DNA of 64,000 bases from UBA9659 sp965208605. GTDB taxonomy: Bacteria > Pseudomonadota > Gammaproteobacteria > Pseudomonadales > Azotimanducaceae. The stretch spans positions 744,001 through 808,000 of the forward strand of contig OZ242345.1 of assembly GCA_965208605.1 (NCBI GenBank). Direction: 5' to 3'. A program made the translations under genes and the position numbers. Below are positions 54,171 to 62,849 of this stretch, in pieces. How positions within the stretch are numbered: position 1 is the first letter of the stretch; every line of letters begins with the position of its first letter. The notes beneath the pieces were generated by a model. That model searched no databases and had not been told where the DNA came from. It was given only the letters and a program-made list of their open reading frames with translations.

Positions 54171-55334
54171 ATGAAATTCATTGATGAGGCAAGTATTAAA
54201 GTCTGGGCTGGGAAGGGCGGCGACGGTTGCCTGGGCTTCCGACGGGAGAAGTACATTGAACGGGGAGGCCCTGACGGGGGCGACGGTGGCAAGGGCGGGA
54301 GCATCTTCCTGCAGGGTAACCAGGCACTAAATACCCTGGTTGATTTCCGGTTTCGTCCTGAATATCGTGCGCAAAAAGGCGAGTCTGGCAGAGGGAGTGA
54401 GCAGACCGGTGCCGCGGGTGAAGATCTCTATATCAAAGTGCCCCTCGGGACGAGTGTGTTTGATGATGCCTCCGGTGAATATCTGGGCGACATCAATGTA
54501 GGCGGCGAGACACTAGCAGTCGCCAGGGGTGGTAAACGCGGCCTCGGCAACGTCAGATTTAAATCCAGCACCAACAGAGCACCCAGACAAACCACGCCCG
54601 GTGCCCCGGGAGAATCCCTTAGCCTCAGGCTGGAACTCAAACTCATTGCCGATGTGGGTCTGCTAGGGGTGCCCAATGCGGGCAAATCAACCTTGATATC
54701 GGCGGTCTCGGCTGCTCGGCCTCGGATAGCCGACTATCCCTTTACTACCCTCGTACCCAACCTCGGTCTGGTCAGCGTCAATCCCGAGGAAAGTTTTGTC
54801 ATGGCAGACATCCCTGGACTCATTGAAGGAGCGGCGGCGGGAGCGGGTCTTGGAGTCGCATTTTTGAAGCATCTGGCAAGAACCAGACTCCTGCTACACC
54901 TGCTGGATATTGCGCCAATTGATGGGAGTAGCCCCATTGATAACTGCCGCCTGATTGAGCAGGAACTGGCGAAGTACAGCACCGGCATTGCTGCTAAGCC
55001 CCGGTGGCTGGTATTCACCAAGCTGGATATGATGCCTCCAGCAGCCGCGCAAGACACCATACAAGAAATCGCTGCCGCCTTGGAGCTTACCCGGTACTTT
55101 GCCATCTCTTCCGTTGCCGGCACGGGGCTACAACCACTCTTGCAAAGCATTGCCGCCTATATAAAAACTGCCAACACCAGAGCCGATGCACCGCAGCAGG
55201 CGGCCCATGAGTCGCTAGTACGGCAAGAAGTACACGACCATTCGCTCACCAAAAGAAGCATCCGGCAAGAAGAACGGAAAAAACACAAGGCAACCCTCGC
55301 CGAGACTGAGCCTAGGGTGCACTGGAAGCCATGA
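54171..55334 (+). CDS. obgE: Ribosome-associated GTPase ObgE
   Basis: This essential GTPase acts in 50S assembly and stress signalling. The 387-residue product has the glycine-rich Obg fold (GGPDGGDGGKGGSI, about 1-158) and a G domain with P-loop GVPNAGKST, the DIPGLIEGAA switch II motif and G4 VFTKLD. G4 has Thr where NKxD is usual, which some GTPases tolerate. The tail is basic and charged. Its stop overlaps the proB start (ATGA). Confidence 0.97.
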   Translation: MKFIDEASIKVWAGKGGDGCLGFRREKYIERGGPDGGDGGKGGSIFLQGNQALNTLVDFRFRPEYRAQKGESGRGSEQTGAAGEDLYIKVPLGTSVFDDASGEYLGDINVGGETLAVARGGKRGLGNVRFKSSTNRAPRQTTPGAPGESLSLRLELKLIADVGLLGVPNAGKSTLISAVSAARPRIADYPFTTLVPNLGLVSVNPEESFVMADIPGLIEGAAAGAGLGVAFLKHLARTRLLLHLLDIAPIDGSSPIDNCRLIEQELAKYSTGIAAKPRWLVFTKLDMMPPAAAQDTIQEIAAALELTRYFAISSVAGTGLQPLLQSIAAYIKTANTRADAPQQAAHESLVRQEVHDHSLTKRSIRQEERKKHKATLAETEPRVHWKP

Positions 55335-56440
55335 CGATTAGATTCCAACCAGGAGATATCTGGGTCATCAAGATTGGCAGCTCCATACTGACCAACGAGG
55401 GTAAGGGGCTTGCCCGGAACCATATCCAAGGCTGGGTGGAGGACATGGTTGCCCTGCGTGCCCAGGGAATCGCGGTGGTACTGGTGTCTTCCGGGGCGAT
55501 TGCCGAGGGCATGACCCGACTCGGACTCAGCAAGCAACCCCGCTCGGTACATGGGCTACAAGCCGCCGCCGCGGTCGGGCAGATGGGGCTCATCCAGGCC
55601 TATGAAACTTGTTTCCAGCAATTCGGGCTACACACGGCACAACTACTATTGACACATGACGACCTGCGCTCCAGACAACGTTATTTAAATGCCCGTAGTA
55701 CCCTGAGGGAATTGCTTTCATTCGGCGTCATTCCGGTTATCAATGAAAATGACACAGTGGCAACTGATGAAATTCGCGTCGGCGACAACGATACCCTTGC
55801 CGCCCAGGTGGCAAATCTGATTGAAGCGAACACCCTGGTGCTCATGACCGATCAACAGGGTCTCTACTCTACTCATCCAAGGGACCCAGAAGCACAGTTG
55901 ATTCCTCTGGCAGATGCCAAGGACCCCGCGCTTGATGACATGGCGGGTGCCGGCCAGGGACTGGGCACAGGCGGCATGGTAACGAAGATAGCTGCTGCCC
56001 GGACCGCCGCCAGAAGCGGTGCCAATACGATTATCTGTGATGGTCGCAAAGCCAAGGTGCTCTGCACACTTGCCTCGGGGAAGCTAGAGGGCACCCTGCT
56101 CAAAGCAGGCCAGAGCCTGGTCGTAGCAAGAAAGCAATGGCTGGCGGCACTAGTAGTCAACGGCACCCTGCTACTAGATGCTGGTGCCTGCCGGGTGATT
56201 ACCGAAGAAGGCAGAAGTCTATTGCCCGTGGGGGTGCTTGATACCACCGGCGACTATACCCGCGGTGATATGGTCACCTGTATGACGCAAAACAACCAGG
56301 AAGTTGCCCGAGGTTTAATCAATTACAACCATCAGGAAGTGGCTCGCATTCGCGGCATGGCAAGTAGTGATATTAAATCCATCCTCGGCTATGTTGCCGA
56401 GCCCGTGTTGATTCACCGGGATGATTTGCTGCTGAGCTGA
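55331..56440 (+). CDS. proB: Glutamate 5-kinase ProB
   Basis: ProB phosphorylates glutamate in the first step of proline synthesis. The 369 residues include an amino-acid kinase domain (WVIKIGSSILTNEGKG, VVLVSSGAIAEGM, INENDTVATDEIRVGDND, GTGGMVTKI) and a C-terminal PUA domain from about residue 275. The length matches the E. coli enzyme. Translational coupling to obgE follows the common order. Confidence 0.97.
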   Translation: MTIRFQPGDIWVIKIGSSILTNEGKGLARNHIQGWVEDMVALRAQGIAVVLVSSGAIAEGMTRLGLSKQPRSVHGLQAAAAVGQMGLIQAYETCFQQFGLHTAQLLLTHDDLRSRQRYLNARSTLRELLSFGVIPVINENDTVATDEIRVGDNDTLAAQVANLIEANTLVLMTDQQGLYSTHPRDPEAQLIPLADAKDPALDDMAGAGQGLGTGGMVTKIAAARTAARSGANTIICDGRKAKVLCTLASGKLEGTLLKAGQSLVVARKQWLAALVVNGTLLLDAGACRVITEEGRSLLPVGVLDTTGDYTRGDMVTCMTQNNQEVARGLINYNHQEVARIRGMASSDIKSILGYVAEPVLIHRDDLLLS

Positions 56441-56454
56441 GGGGGTTCGGCCGG

Positions 56455-56530
56455 GATGACAACAACACTCCGTCATTCCCGTCACCTCAGTCATTACCGC
56501 CGCTGGCTGCAATGACTGGGGTGACGGGAA
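56455..56530. repeat. Mosaic hairpin repeat downstream of proB and rpsT
   Basis: The hairpin arms are around cctcagtcattaccgcc and ggctgcaatgactgggg, with the gtcattcccg and gggaatccaga edges. It lies between the convergent proB and rpsT genes and could terminate both. Confidence 0.75.
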
Positions 56531-56612
56531 TCCAGAAGATTGAAGGCATGCCGCTCGTTCGGCTGGGTGCTTTGATAATGACGGAGTTCGAGGAACGGAG
56601 CAGGCACCAGGG

Positions 56613-56882
56613 TCAAGCAGGATTGAGCCCTCTGAGCCTGAGGTGCAAACGGGATTTGTGTCTTGCAGCCTTATTCTTTTTGATGATGCCGTGGGTTACC
56701 GCTCGATCAAGTAGCGGTACTGCGACCTGATAAGCTGCTGAGGCAAGTGCATAGTCGCCAGCTTCTATGGCAAAGATAGTTCTTTTAATTGCCGTGCGCA
56801 TGGCCGAACGTTGACTGGCATTATGCTTGCGGCGCGATTCATTTTGCTTGGAACGCTTCCTCGCTTGCGGTGAATTTGCCAC
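56613..56882 (-). CDS. rpsT: 30S ribosomal protein S20
   Basis: The 89-residue basic helical protein begins MANSPQARKRSKQNESRRKHNAS and contains RTAIKRTIFAIEAGD and KKNKAARHKSRLHLRL, typical of S20. It is a single gene, divergent from murJ, as in many gammaproteobacteria. Confidence 0.98.
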   Translation of the reverse strand: MANSPQARKRSKQNESRRKHNASQRSAMRTAIKRTIFAIEAGDYALASAAYQVAVPLLDRAVTHGIIKKNKAARHKSRLHLRLRGLNPA

Positions 56883-56973
56883 TAGGAACTACCTCAAGAT
56901 TGGTCTGGAAAAACAGGACGCGCTACTATGGCGACTCAGTGGTAATTTGTCAAACTCACGCCCCACTACTTGA

Positions 56974-58611
56974 ATGCACGCTATGGATAATAAAAACACC
57001 ACCAAGCCTGGTCTATCAAAAGCGCCGGGCCCATCAAAAGCACCAGACGACGTTGCCGACACCTCGGCGGCACATGGGTCGGGTAGCCTAGCCAGATCCA
57101 GCCTGACCGTCTCGCTGATGACCTTGATATCGCGCTGCTTTGGTTTGGCGCGCGACATGGTCATCGCCTACTTTTTTGGGGCGGGGGCGGGTGCCGATAC
57201 CTTCTTCCTTGCCTTCCGCATCCCCAACTTCTTCCGCAGAATATTTGCCGAGGGCGCCTTCTCCCAAGCCTTTGTGCCTATCCTGGCGGACTATAAAGCC
57301 AACAAATCAGCAGTTGATCTGCGGGATCTTGTCAACCGAGTAGCGGGCACTCTGGGCATGACCCTGCTGGTGGTGACCATCCTCGGCGTACTCGGTGCTG
57401 AGTGGGTGATTAAAGCCTTCGCGGCCGGATACATCTACAACAATGAACTGGAGAAGCTCAGGGTAGCGACCAATATGTTGCGGCTGACCTTCCCCTATTT
57501 GTTATTGATTTCCATGACGGCATTTTCCGGTGCAGTGCTCAATACATTTGGGCGCTTTGCGGTGCCCGCCTTTACCCCGGTGCTACTCAATCTCTCCCTC
57601 ATTCTCAGTGCTATTTTCCTCCGCCCCTGGCTGGCGGAACCGGTGATGGCACTTGCCTGGGGCGTGCTGATTGCGGGTGTTGCCCAGCTGAGCTTCCAAC
57701 TGCCGTTTCTTGCTTCCTTGCAACTACTCCCCAGACCCAAGACCGCCTTCCGTGACCCTGGTGTTAAACGCATACTGCTCTTGATGCTACCTGCCGTTAT
57801 TGGCGCTTCTGCCAGTCAAATCAACTTGCTGGTAGATACATTGCTTGCCTCCTTCCTGGAGACCGGCAGCTTGTCTTGGCTCTATTATTCGGACCGGCTC
57901 TTGGAACTGCCGCTAGCACTTTTTGGCATTGCCATAGCGACCGTCATCCTGCCAGGGCTGTCAAGAGAACATGCCAGTCAATCACCGACAGCATTTTCCG
58001 ACACCCTCCACTGGTCCATCAAACTCGTGCTTATCTTCGGGATACCGGCATCTGTCGCCCTGGTGTTTCTGTCCGAGGAATTGCTCGCGACCCTCTTCTA
58101 CCAGGGTGAAATGACCCGCCGGGACCTATCCATGTCGGGGCTGGCACTGGGGGCCTATGGCGCTGGCCTCCTGGGGCATATGTTAATCAAGGTGCTGGTC
58201 ACGGGTTACTTTGCCCGGCAGGACATGGCAACGCCAGTGCGCTTCGGGCTTATTTCTCTAGGGACTAATCTCATTCTTAATCTGACCCTGATCTGGTTCT
58301 TACAACATGTAGGGCTTGCCCTGGCGACTTCATTATCAGCATTTATTAATGCCGGCTTGCTGTTCAGAGGCCTGGTACGCCAAAAGGTGCTGCTCGCTTC
58401 CGCCGCCGAGCCGGTGCTGCTCAAAGTACTCCTCTCGGCCCTGTGCATGGGTATCTGCCTCTACCTGATAACCCCAGACCTTGAGTGGTGGTTGAGCCGG
58501 GACTTCCTACCGCGCCTGGCAGGCATGCTGTTAATCTGCGCGGCGGGTGCTATCACCTACGGGCTTGCTCTCTTCGTCTTGGGTATCAACATGCGCCGAC
58601 TGGTCAGGTAA
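56974..58611 (+). CDS. murJ: Lipid II flippase MurJ
   Basis: The MOP-family inner-membrane protein flips lipid II to the periplasmic face. Its 545 residues have about fourteen helices; RDMVIAYFFGAGAGADTFFLAFRIPNFFRRIFAEGAFSQAFVP is the strongly conserved first-helices region. The N-terminus is extended by about 40 polar residues containing a small duplication (SKAPGPSKAPDD). The start is 56974 or the in-frame ATG 56983. It overlaps ribF by 1 base. It supplies the step between the missing murG and the FtsW/FtsI pair. Confidence 0.96.
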   Translation: MHAMDNKNTTKPGLSKAPGPSKAPDDVADTSAAHGSGSLARSSLTVSLMTLISRCFGLARDMVIAYFFGAGAGADTFFLAFRIPNFFRRIFAEGAFSQAFVPILADYKANKSAVDLRDLVNRVAGTLGMTLLVVTILGVLGAEWVIKAFAAGYIYNNELEKLRVATNMLRLTFPYLLLISMTAFSGAVLNTFGRFAVPAFTPVLLNLSLILSAIFLRPWLAEPVMALAWGVLIAGVAQLSFQLPFLASLQLLPRPKTAFRDPGVKRILLLMLPAVIGASASQINLLVDTLLASFLETGSLSWLYYSDRLLELPLALFGIAIATVILPGLSREHASQSPTAFSDTLHWSIKLVLIFGIPASVALVFLSEELLATLFYQGEMTRRDLSMSGLALGAYGAGLLGHMLIKVLVTGYFARQDMATPVRFGLISLGTNLILNLTLIWFLQHVGLALATSLSAFINAGLLFRGLVRQKVLLASAAEPVLLKVLLSALCMGICLYLITPDLEWWLSRDFLPRLAGMLLICAAGAITYGLALFVLGINMRRLVR

Positions 58612-59546
58612 TGGAAATTATTCGTGGTCTGCTGAATGTACAGGCACATCATCGCCGCGCGGTGGTGACCATAGGTAATTTTGATGGCGTGCATACCGGG
58701 CATCAGGTGATCCTGGCGGAGGTCATCAATAAAGCTCAGGAATTGCAAGTACCTTCCATGTTGATATGTTTTGAGCCCCAACCCAAAGAGTTTTTTGATG
58801 TGTATCAGGCGCCCGCGCGGCTCACCAGATTCCGAGAGAAGATTGAACTACTGAGCGACCAGGGCATTGATTATGTGCTCTGCTTCAAATTTGATAGCCG
58901 GACCCGGGCTACCTCGGCTGAACGTTTCATTCAAATACTGGTGGAAGATTTGCAAATCAGCGGCCTGTTCATCGGCGATGACTTTAGTTTTGGTCAGCAT
59001 CAGGGCGGCGGCTTTGCCGACCTGCTCGCCGCCGGGCAAGCACATGGCTTCCCGGTCATCAACTTCCACACCCTGACATATGAAGCCCTACGCATTAGTA
59101 GCACCCGCATACGCGAATGTCTCGCTGAGGGGGACTTCACCCTGGCGGAAAAGCTTCTCGGGCACCCCTACTCCATCATCGGCAAGGTCGTCTATGGCCG
59201 GCAAGTAGGACGGTCTATCAATGTGCCGACCGCCAATATTCAACTGCACCGATATGTCGCACCTATAGCGGGTGTCTTTGCGGTGGAAACTGAAATCAAG
59301 GGAGGACGCATAGCCGGGGTTGCCAATCTTGGGGTGCGCCCCACGCTGGATGAGAAAACACTCAAACCCATACTAGAAGTGCACCTGTTTGATTTTGCAG
59401 ACGACATCTATGGCAAGGCTGTCAAGGTCATCTTTCGACACAAGATCAGGGAAGAAAAAAAGTTTGCCGGATTGGATGAACTCAAAACCGCCATCCAGGC
59501 AGATATTATCAAAGCGCGGCAGTTTTTTGCCCCTGGCAGTGAGTGA
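58611..59546 (+). CDS. ribF: Bifunctional riboflavin kinase / FAD synthetase RibF
   Basis: RibF makes FMN and then FAD from riboflavin. From ATG 58611 (MEIIRGLLNV) it has 311 residues: an N-terminal nucleotidyltransferase domain (TIGNFDGVHTGHQ, and SSTRIRECL near 165) and a C-terminal kinase domain (GRQVGRSINVPTANI). The open frame extends upstream inside murJ but is not homologous there. ileS, usually next, is absent; lspA follows with an overlap. Confidence 0.96.
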   Translation: MEIIRGLLNVQAHHRRAVVTIGNFDGVHTGHQVILAEVINKAQELQVPSMLICFEPQPKEFFDVYQAPARLTRFREKIELLSDQGIDYVLCFKFDSRTRATSAERFIQILVEDLQISGLFIGDDFSFGQHQGGGFADLLAAGQAHGFPVINFHTLTYEALRISSTRIRECLAEGDFTLAEKLLGHPYSIIGKVVYGRQVGRSINVPTANIQLHRYVAPIAGVFAVETEIKGGRIAGVANLGVRPTLDEKTLKPILEVHLFDFADDIYGKAVKVIFRHKIREEKKFAGLDELKTAIQADIIKARQFFAPGSE

Positions 59547-60094
59547 TGCAAGCATCCATGGAACAAGCACCTGGGGGAGCCACCGACACCCACAAAAATC
59601 GGAAGCGGCTACTGCTCTGTTACCTGACCAGCCTGATAATTCTGCTACTTGATCAGGGGCTGAAGGGATGGATGAGTGCCCTCTTGCCGCTGTGCCAACC
59701 TACTCAGTGTGAATCTCTGGTGATACTGCCGGTCTTCAAACTCACCCTGTTACATAATTACGGTGCCGCCTTCAGCTTTCTGCATGATGCGGGCGGCTGG
59801 CAGCGCTGGTTGCTGAGCAGCATCTCTGGCCTGGTGAGCGGGCTCATTGCTATCTGGTTATGGCACATTCACCGGCAGCAGCGGCTACTGGCGGCTAGCC
59901 TGGCAATCATTTTGGGGGGTGCCCTGGGCAATCTGCTTGACCGAGTAACCGCCGGCTATGTCATTGACTTCCTGGTGGTGCATTACGAGACCTGGTATTT
60001 CCCCGCTTTCAATATCGCCGACGCCGCCATTTCCATCGGTGCCGGGCTGTTAATTCTTGATATGTTGATACACCGGGGTTCGGTGCATGCCTGA
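59543..60094 (+). CDS. lspA: Lipoprotein signal peptidase LspA
   Basis: The inner-membrane aspartic protease removes signal peptides from prolipoproteins. The 183 residues have four helices; the catalytic aspartates are in GNLLDRVTAGYVIDFL and FNIADAAISIG, and LLHNYGAAFSFL is the conserved loop. The start is GTG 59543 or ATG 59546, overlapping the ribF stop. It overlaps fkpB by 8 bases. Confidence 0.95.
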   Translation: MMQASMEQAPGGATDTHKNRKRLLLCYLTSLIILLLDQGLKGWMSALLPLCQPTQCESLVILPVFKLTLLHNYGAAFSFLHDAGGWQRWLLSSISGLVSGLIAIWLWHIHRQQRLLAASLAIILGGALGNLLDRVTAGYVIDFLVVHYETWYFPAFNIADAAISIGAGLLILDMLIHRGSVHA

Positions 60095-60569
60095 GGTTGT
60101 TACCCGCAACCGGCCGCGGATACCCATTGGCCCTGGCACCCGGGTCAAGTTGCAGTTTGCGCTGTTTCTTGCTTCGGGCGAACTAGTGGATTCCACCGGT
60201 CAGAACAGTGCCAGCTTTAAGGTCGGTGATGGCAGTCTTTTGCCGGGTTTTGAACAGGCAATCTATGGCTTATATGCTGGCGATTCTCGCACGCTTTTTA
60301 TTGAACAAGACTGTGGTTTCGGTACCCCCAATGCAGACAATATTCAACTGCTGCCCAAAAAGTCCTTCGCACCGGAGATCAAACTTGCACCGGGGTTGCT
60401 TGTTTCCTTTGCGGACCAGCAAAAAACGGAACTCCCGGGGATGATTCGAGCAGTAAAAGGTGACCGGGTTGAAGTAGATTTTAATCATCCCTTAGCCGGT
60501 AAGGCACTGTTGTTTGAGGTCAATATTCTTGCTGTAGAACAGGTATCAGATGAGATTGTCCGGGCCTAG
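60087..60569 (+). CDS. fkpB: FKBP-type peptidyl-prolyl isomerase, SlpA/FkpB type
   Basis: The 160-residue SlyD-like isomerase and chaperone has the FKBP strand VKLQFALFLASGELVDST, the substrate motif LLPGFEQAIYGLYAGDSRTL, an inserted flap domain, and the end of the FKBP fold in FNHPLAGKALLFEVNIL. There is no signal peptide, so it is cytoplasmic. In relatives ispH follows; here the gene is followed by repeats and minor pilins. Confidence 0.92.
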   Translation: MPEVVTRNRPRIPIGPGTRVKLQFALFLASGELVDSTGQNSASFKVGDGSLLPGFEQAIYGLYAGDSRTLFIEQDCGFGTPNADNIQLLPKKSFAPEIKLAPGLLVSFADQQKTELPGMIRAVKGDRVEVDFNHPLAGKALLFEVNILAVEQVSDEIVRA

Positions 60570-60589
60570 CGGGGGCAAGCACTTCACGC

Positions 60590-60845
60590 TCACCCCGTCA
60601 TTCTCGTATGTGTTATTCAATGACTGGATTTCCCCCCGAACCCCGTCATTCTTGTATCTGTTATTCAATGACTGGATTTCCCCCGAACCCCGTCATTCTC
60701 GTCACCCCAGTCATCCCAGCCATCGGCTGGGATGACTGGGGTGACGGGAATCCAGAGGAACAAAGGCAACCGCCTTGGGCATTTACACATCAACAACAAA
60801 GGGAAGTGAACAACATAAACAGGATGACGGGAATCCAGAGGCATA
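60590..60845. repeat. Mosaic intergenic repeats before the minor pilins
   Basis: Two tandem copies of a unit ending ttcaatgactggatttcccc (about 60613-60640 and 60660-60685) precede a hairpin at 60700-60746 (ccccagtcatcccagcc / ggctgggatgactgggg) and the gaatccagaggaacaaaggc edge. The last piece, atgacgggaatccagagg (60824 on), supplies the likely start codon of the pilin gene. Confidence 0.8.
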
Positions 60846-61225
60846 ACGGAGTGTTGAAGCGGGCTGGCTTTTCACTCATTGACATGCTGATCGCCATGGC
60901 AATTCTGGCGATCATCACTTCCTTTGCCTATCCCGCCTATCAGCATTATCTGACCGGCACCTACCTCAATCAGGCTGCAGTGGACCTGCAGATTTGCGCA
61001 CTCGCGTTGGAAAGATACTACTCGGAAGACTTTACCTACGTTGATGCAGATAGCCAGGCGGTATGCCACCTGAGGTCACCGACAAGGGGCACACCCAGAT
61101 ACCAAATCAATTACGAGTCATTGAGCGCAACCGGCTTCGTCATCCAGGCCAGGCCACTCAATGGCGACTGTGGGGAAGACCAATGCATCACTCTGGATCA
61201 AACAGGTCAGCAAAGTTTCAACTAG
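60824..61225 (+). CDS. pilE: Type IV minor pilin, PilE-like
   Basis: The 133-residue prepilin has leader MTGIQRHNGVLKRAG and mature N-terminus FSLIDMLIAMAILAIITSFA, a class III signal cut by PilD. Position +5 is Asp instead of the near-invariant Glu. LERYYSEDFTYVDA and a C-terminal CGEDQC pair resemble PilE-type minor pilins. ATG 60824 lies within a mosaic repeat; GTG or TTG codons near 60848 are alternatives with a shorter leader. It heads the pilE-V-W-X run. Confidence 0.82.
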   Translation: MTGIQRHNGVLKRAGFSLIDMLIAMAILAIITSFAYPAYQHYLTGTYLNQAAVDLQICALALERYYSEDFTYVDADSQAVCHLRSPTRGTPRYQINYESLSATGFVIQARPLNGDCGEDQCITLDQTGQQSFN

Positions 61226-61758
61226 TCGCGCACAAGCAGCAAGGGTTTTCCCTGATTGAGTTGCTGGTCGCGCTACTTATCATCTCCGTCAGTCTGCTCG
61301 GCATGACCCGGCTACAAACCCTGAACCTGCAGCAGCACCGGAGTGCCCTGCTACAAGATCATGCCCGGCTGATGCTTAACGACATGCTGGAGCGAATCAG
61401 CGTCAACCCCTCGGTGAACTATGCCCGGCTGAGCCTGAGTGATAGTCCGGGGTCAGTGCGCCAGTGTATTGCCCAAAGATGTAGCCCGGAGGAAATGAGA
61501 GACTTTGACATCACCGAATGGCGCTGCCGGATCAATGCCGTGAACATGTCGGGCACCCCATACCCGGCCTGCACCGAGTTGGGGGTCAGTGGCATGTTGC
61601 CGGGGCTCCCCTGCCCCACTAGTGATGATATTTGTAGTGGCGGTGCCATCATCCGCACAGATGATGTCTATACCCTGTCCGTGCAATGGGTGGAGCAACA
61701 ACAGGGACCTCCAAGAAATCGCCAACTCAGCATGCAGATGCAACTAGACCGGCCATGA
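61183..61758 (+). CDS. pilV: Type IV minor pilin PilV
   Basis: The 191-residue prepilin has a leader of about 21 residues (MHHSGSNRSAKFQLVAHKQQG) and mature start FSLIELLVALLIISVSLLGM with Glu5. A globular domain with several cysteines follows. It matches PilV in length and order. The start at 61183 overlaps the pilE end by 43 bases. Minor pilins prime pilus assembly in the inner membrane. Confidence 0.85.
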   Translation: MHHSGSNRSAKFQLVAHKQQGFSLIELLVALLIISVSLLGMTRLQTLNLQQHRSALLQDHARLMLNDMLERISVNPSVNYARLSLSDSPGSVRQCIAQRCSPEEMRDFDITEWRCRINAVNMSGTPYPACTELGVSGMLPGLPCPTSDDICSGGAIIRTDDVYTLSVQWVEQQQGPPRNRQLSMQMQLDRP

Positions 61759-62849
61759 TGCGAGATGAACACAGGCGCACAGCAAGCGAGGGACACCGAC
61801 ATCAATCGGGCCTGTCGCTGGTGGAGTTGATGGTGTCTCTGGTTATTTCCTCAGTACTCACCCTGGGGCTGATTGAAATATTCACCGCGCATCAGACCAG
61901 TCACAAACTGCTCCAAGAAGAGGACGCCCTTGCCAGCTCAGGTCAAATGGCCATAGCACTACTCAGTCGCTCCCTGATGCAGGCGGGTTATCAAGGCTGC
62001 AATTCAAAGACCCCGCTCAGTAGCAACATGTCCAAGCTCCCCTATGCCTTTGATCTGGAACAGGGACTCAGGGGCTATGAGGCGAATACCATTGCCTGGG
62101 CATCCAATCATGGCAACCTTAGTGCCCGGGACCTAAAGCAGCTGACCGGCCTGCCAAGCCAGCGCCTCATGCCGGGTACCGACCTGGTGACCGTCTGGTT
62201 TGCGGGCAAACAAGAATTTAACCTTGACACCCTCAGCCGGCCCCTGATGACCGGTGCCGAAGCCCTGCTATTGGATGCCCCCAAGAAAACAGTGAGTAGC
62301 GCGTTTAAGTATAATCCGGTCGCCCTGATGAGTGATTGCTTCACCAAAAACATCTTTTTAATTACCCGGATCAGTGCCCGGTCCAGGCAGACAGAACTTG
62401 AACATGCGGCGGGCATCACCCTGAAGGCAGCGCAAAACGCCACCGCTATACTCGGAGACGGCAAGGGTTACGGGCAAGCCAGTATGGTGTTGCCCGTAAC
62501 CTCCCATACCTACTTTGTTGCTCGTTCAGCGCATCTCAATCAGCAGCAAGAGGTCATCTATTCCCTCTTCAGGAAGGATGGCAGCAGGGGTCCCGTAGAG
62601 TTGATTGAAGGCATAGAAGACTTGCAACTGCTATATGGCATTGCCGAGAGGGGTAAAGTGCTTGCCCCCACTACCTATCTTGATGCCAGTCAGGTAGTGG
62701 ACTTCAAAGCGGTCGTCAGTGTCCGGATTGCAGTGACTGCCAAGGCTGTTGAAGCAGGGTTTTCCTCAGCGCGAGGTGGCCCGCTGAGCACCACTCTAGC
62801 GCGGACGATTCGGTTGCCGAATCATTTTATCCGGATGGAAGCCTTATGA
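61755..62849 (+). CDS. pilW: Type IV minor pilin PilW
   Basis: The 364-residue prepilin has leader MMRDEHRRTASEGHRHQSG, cleavage before LSLVELMVSLVISSVLTLGL (Glu5 present), and the large globular domain typical of PilW. MAIALLSRSLMQAGYQGC is characteristic of the family. It overlaps pilV (ATGA) and pilX by 4 bases each, so the genes are translationally coupled. Confidence 0.88.
   Translation: MMRDEHRRTASEGHRHQSGLSLVELMVSLVISSVLTLGLIEIFTAHQTSHKLLQEEDALASSGQMAIALLSRSLMQAGYQGCNSKTPLSSNMSKLPYAFDLEQGLRGYEANTIAWASNHGNLSARDLKQLTGLPSQRLMPGTDLVTVWFAGKQEFNLDTLSRPLMTGAEALLLDAPKKTVSSAFKYNPVALMSDCFTKNIFLITRISARSRQTELEHAAGITLKAAQNATAILGDGKGYGQASMVLPVTSHTYFVARSAHLNQQQEVIYSLFRKDGSRGPVELIEGIEDLQLLYGIAERGKVLAPTTYLDASQVVDFKAVVSVRIAVTAKAVEAGFSSARGGPLSTTLARTIRLPNHFIRMEAL

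Noticed and set aside
60608..60823. Upstream extension of the pilin frame through the mosaic repeats
   Set aside because: It translates repeat sequence (MTGFPPNPVI-type), and would bury the class III leader behind about 72 irrelevant residues.
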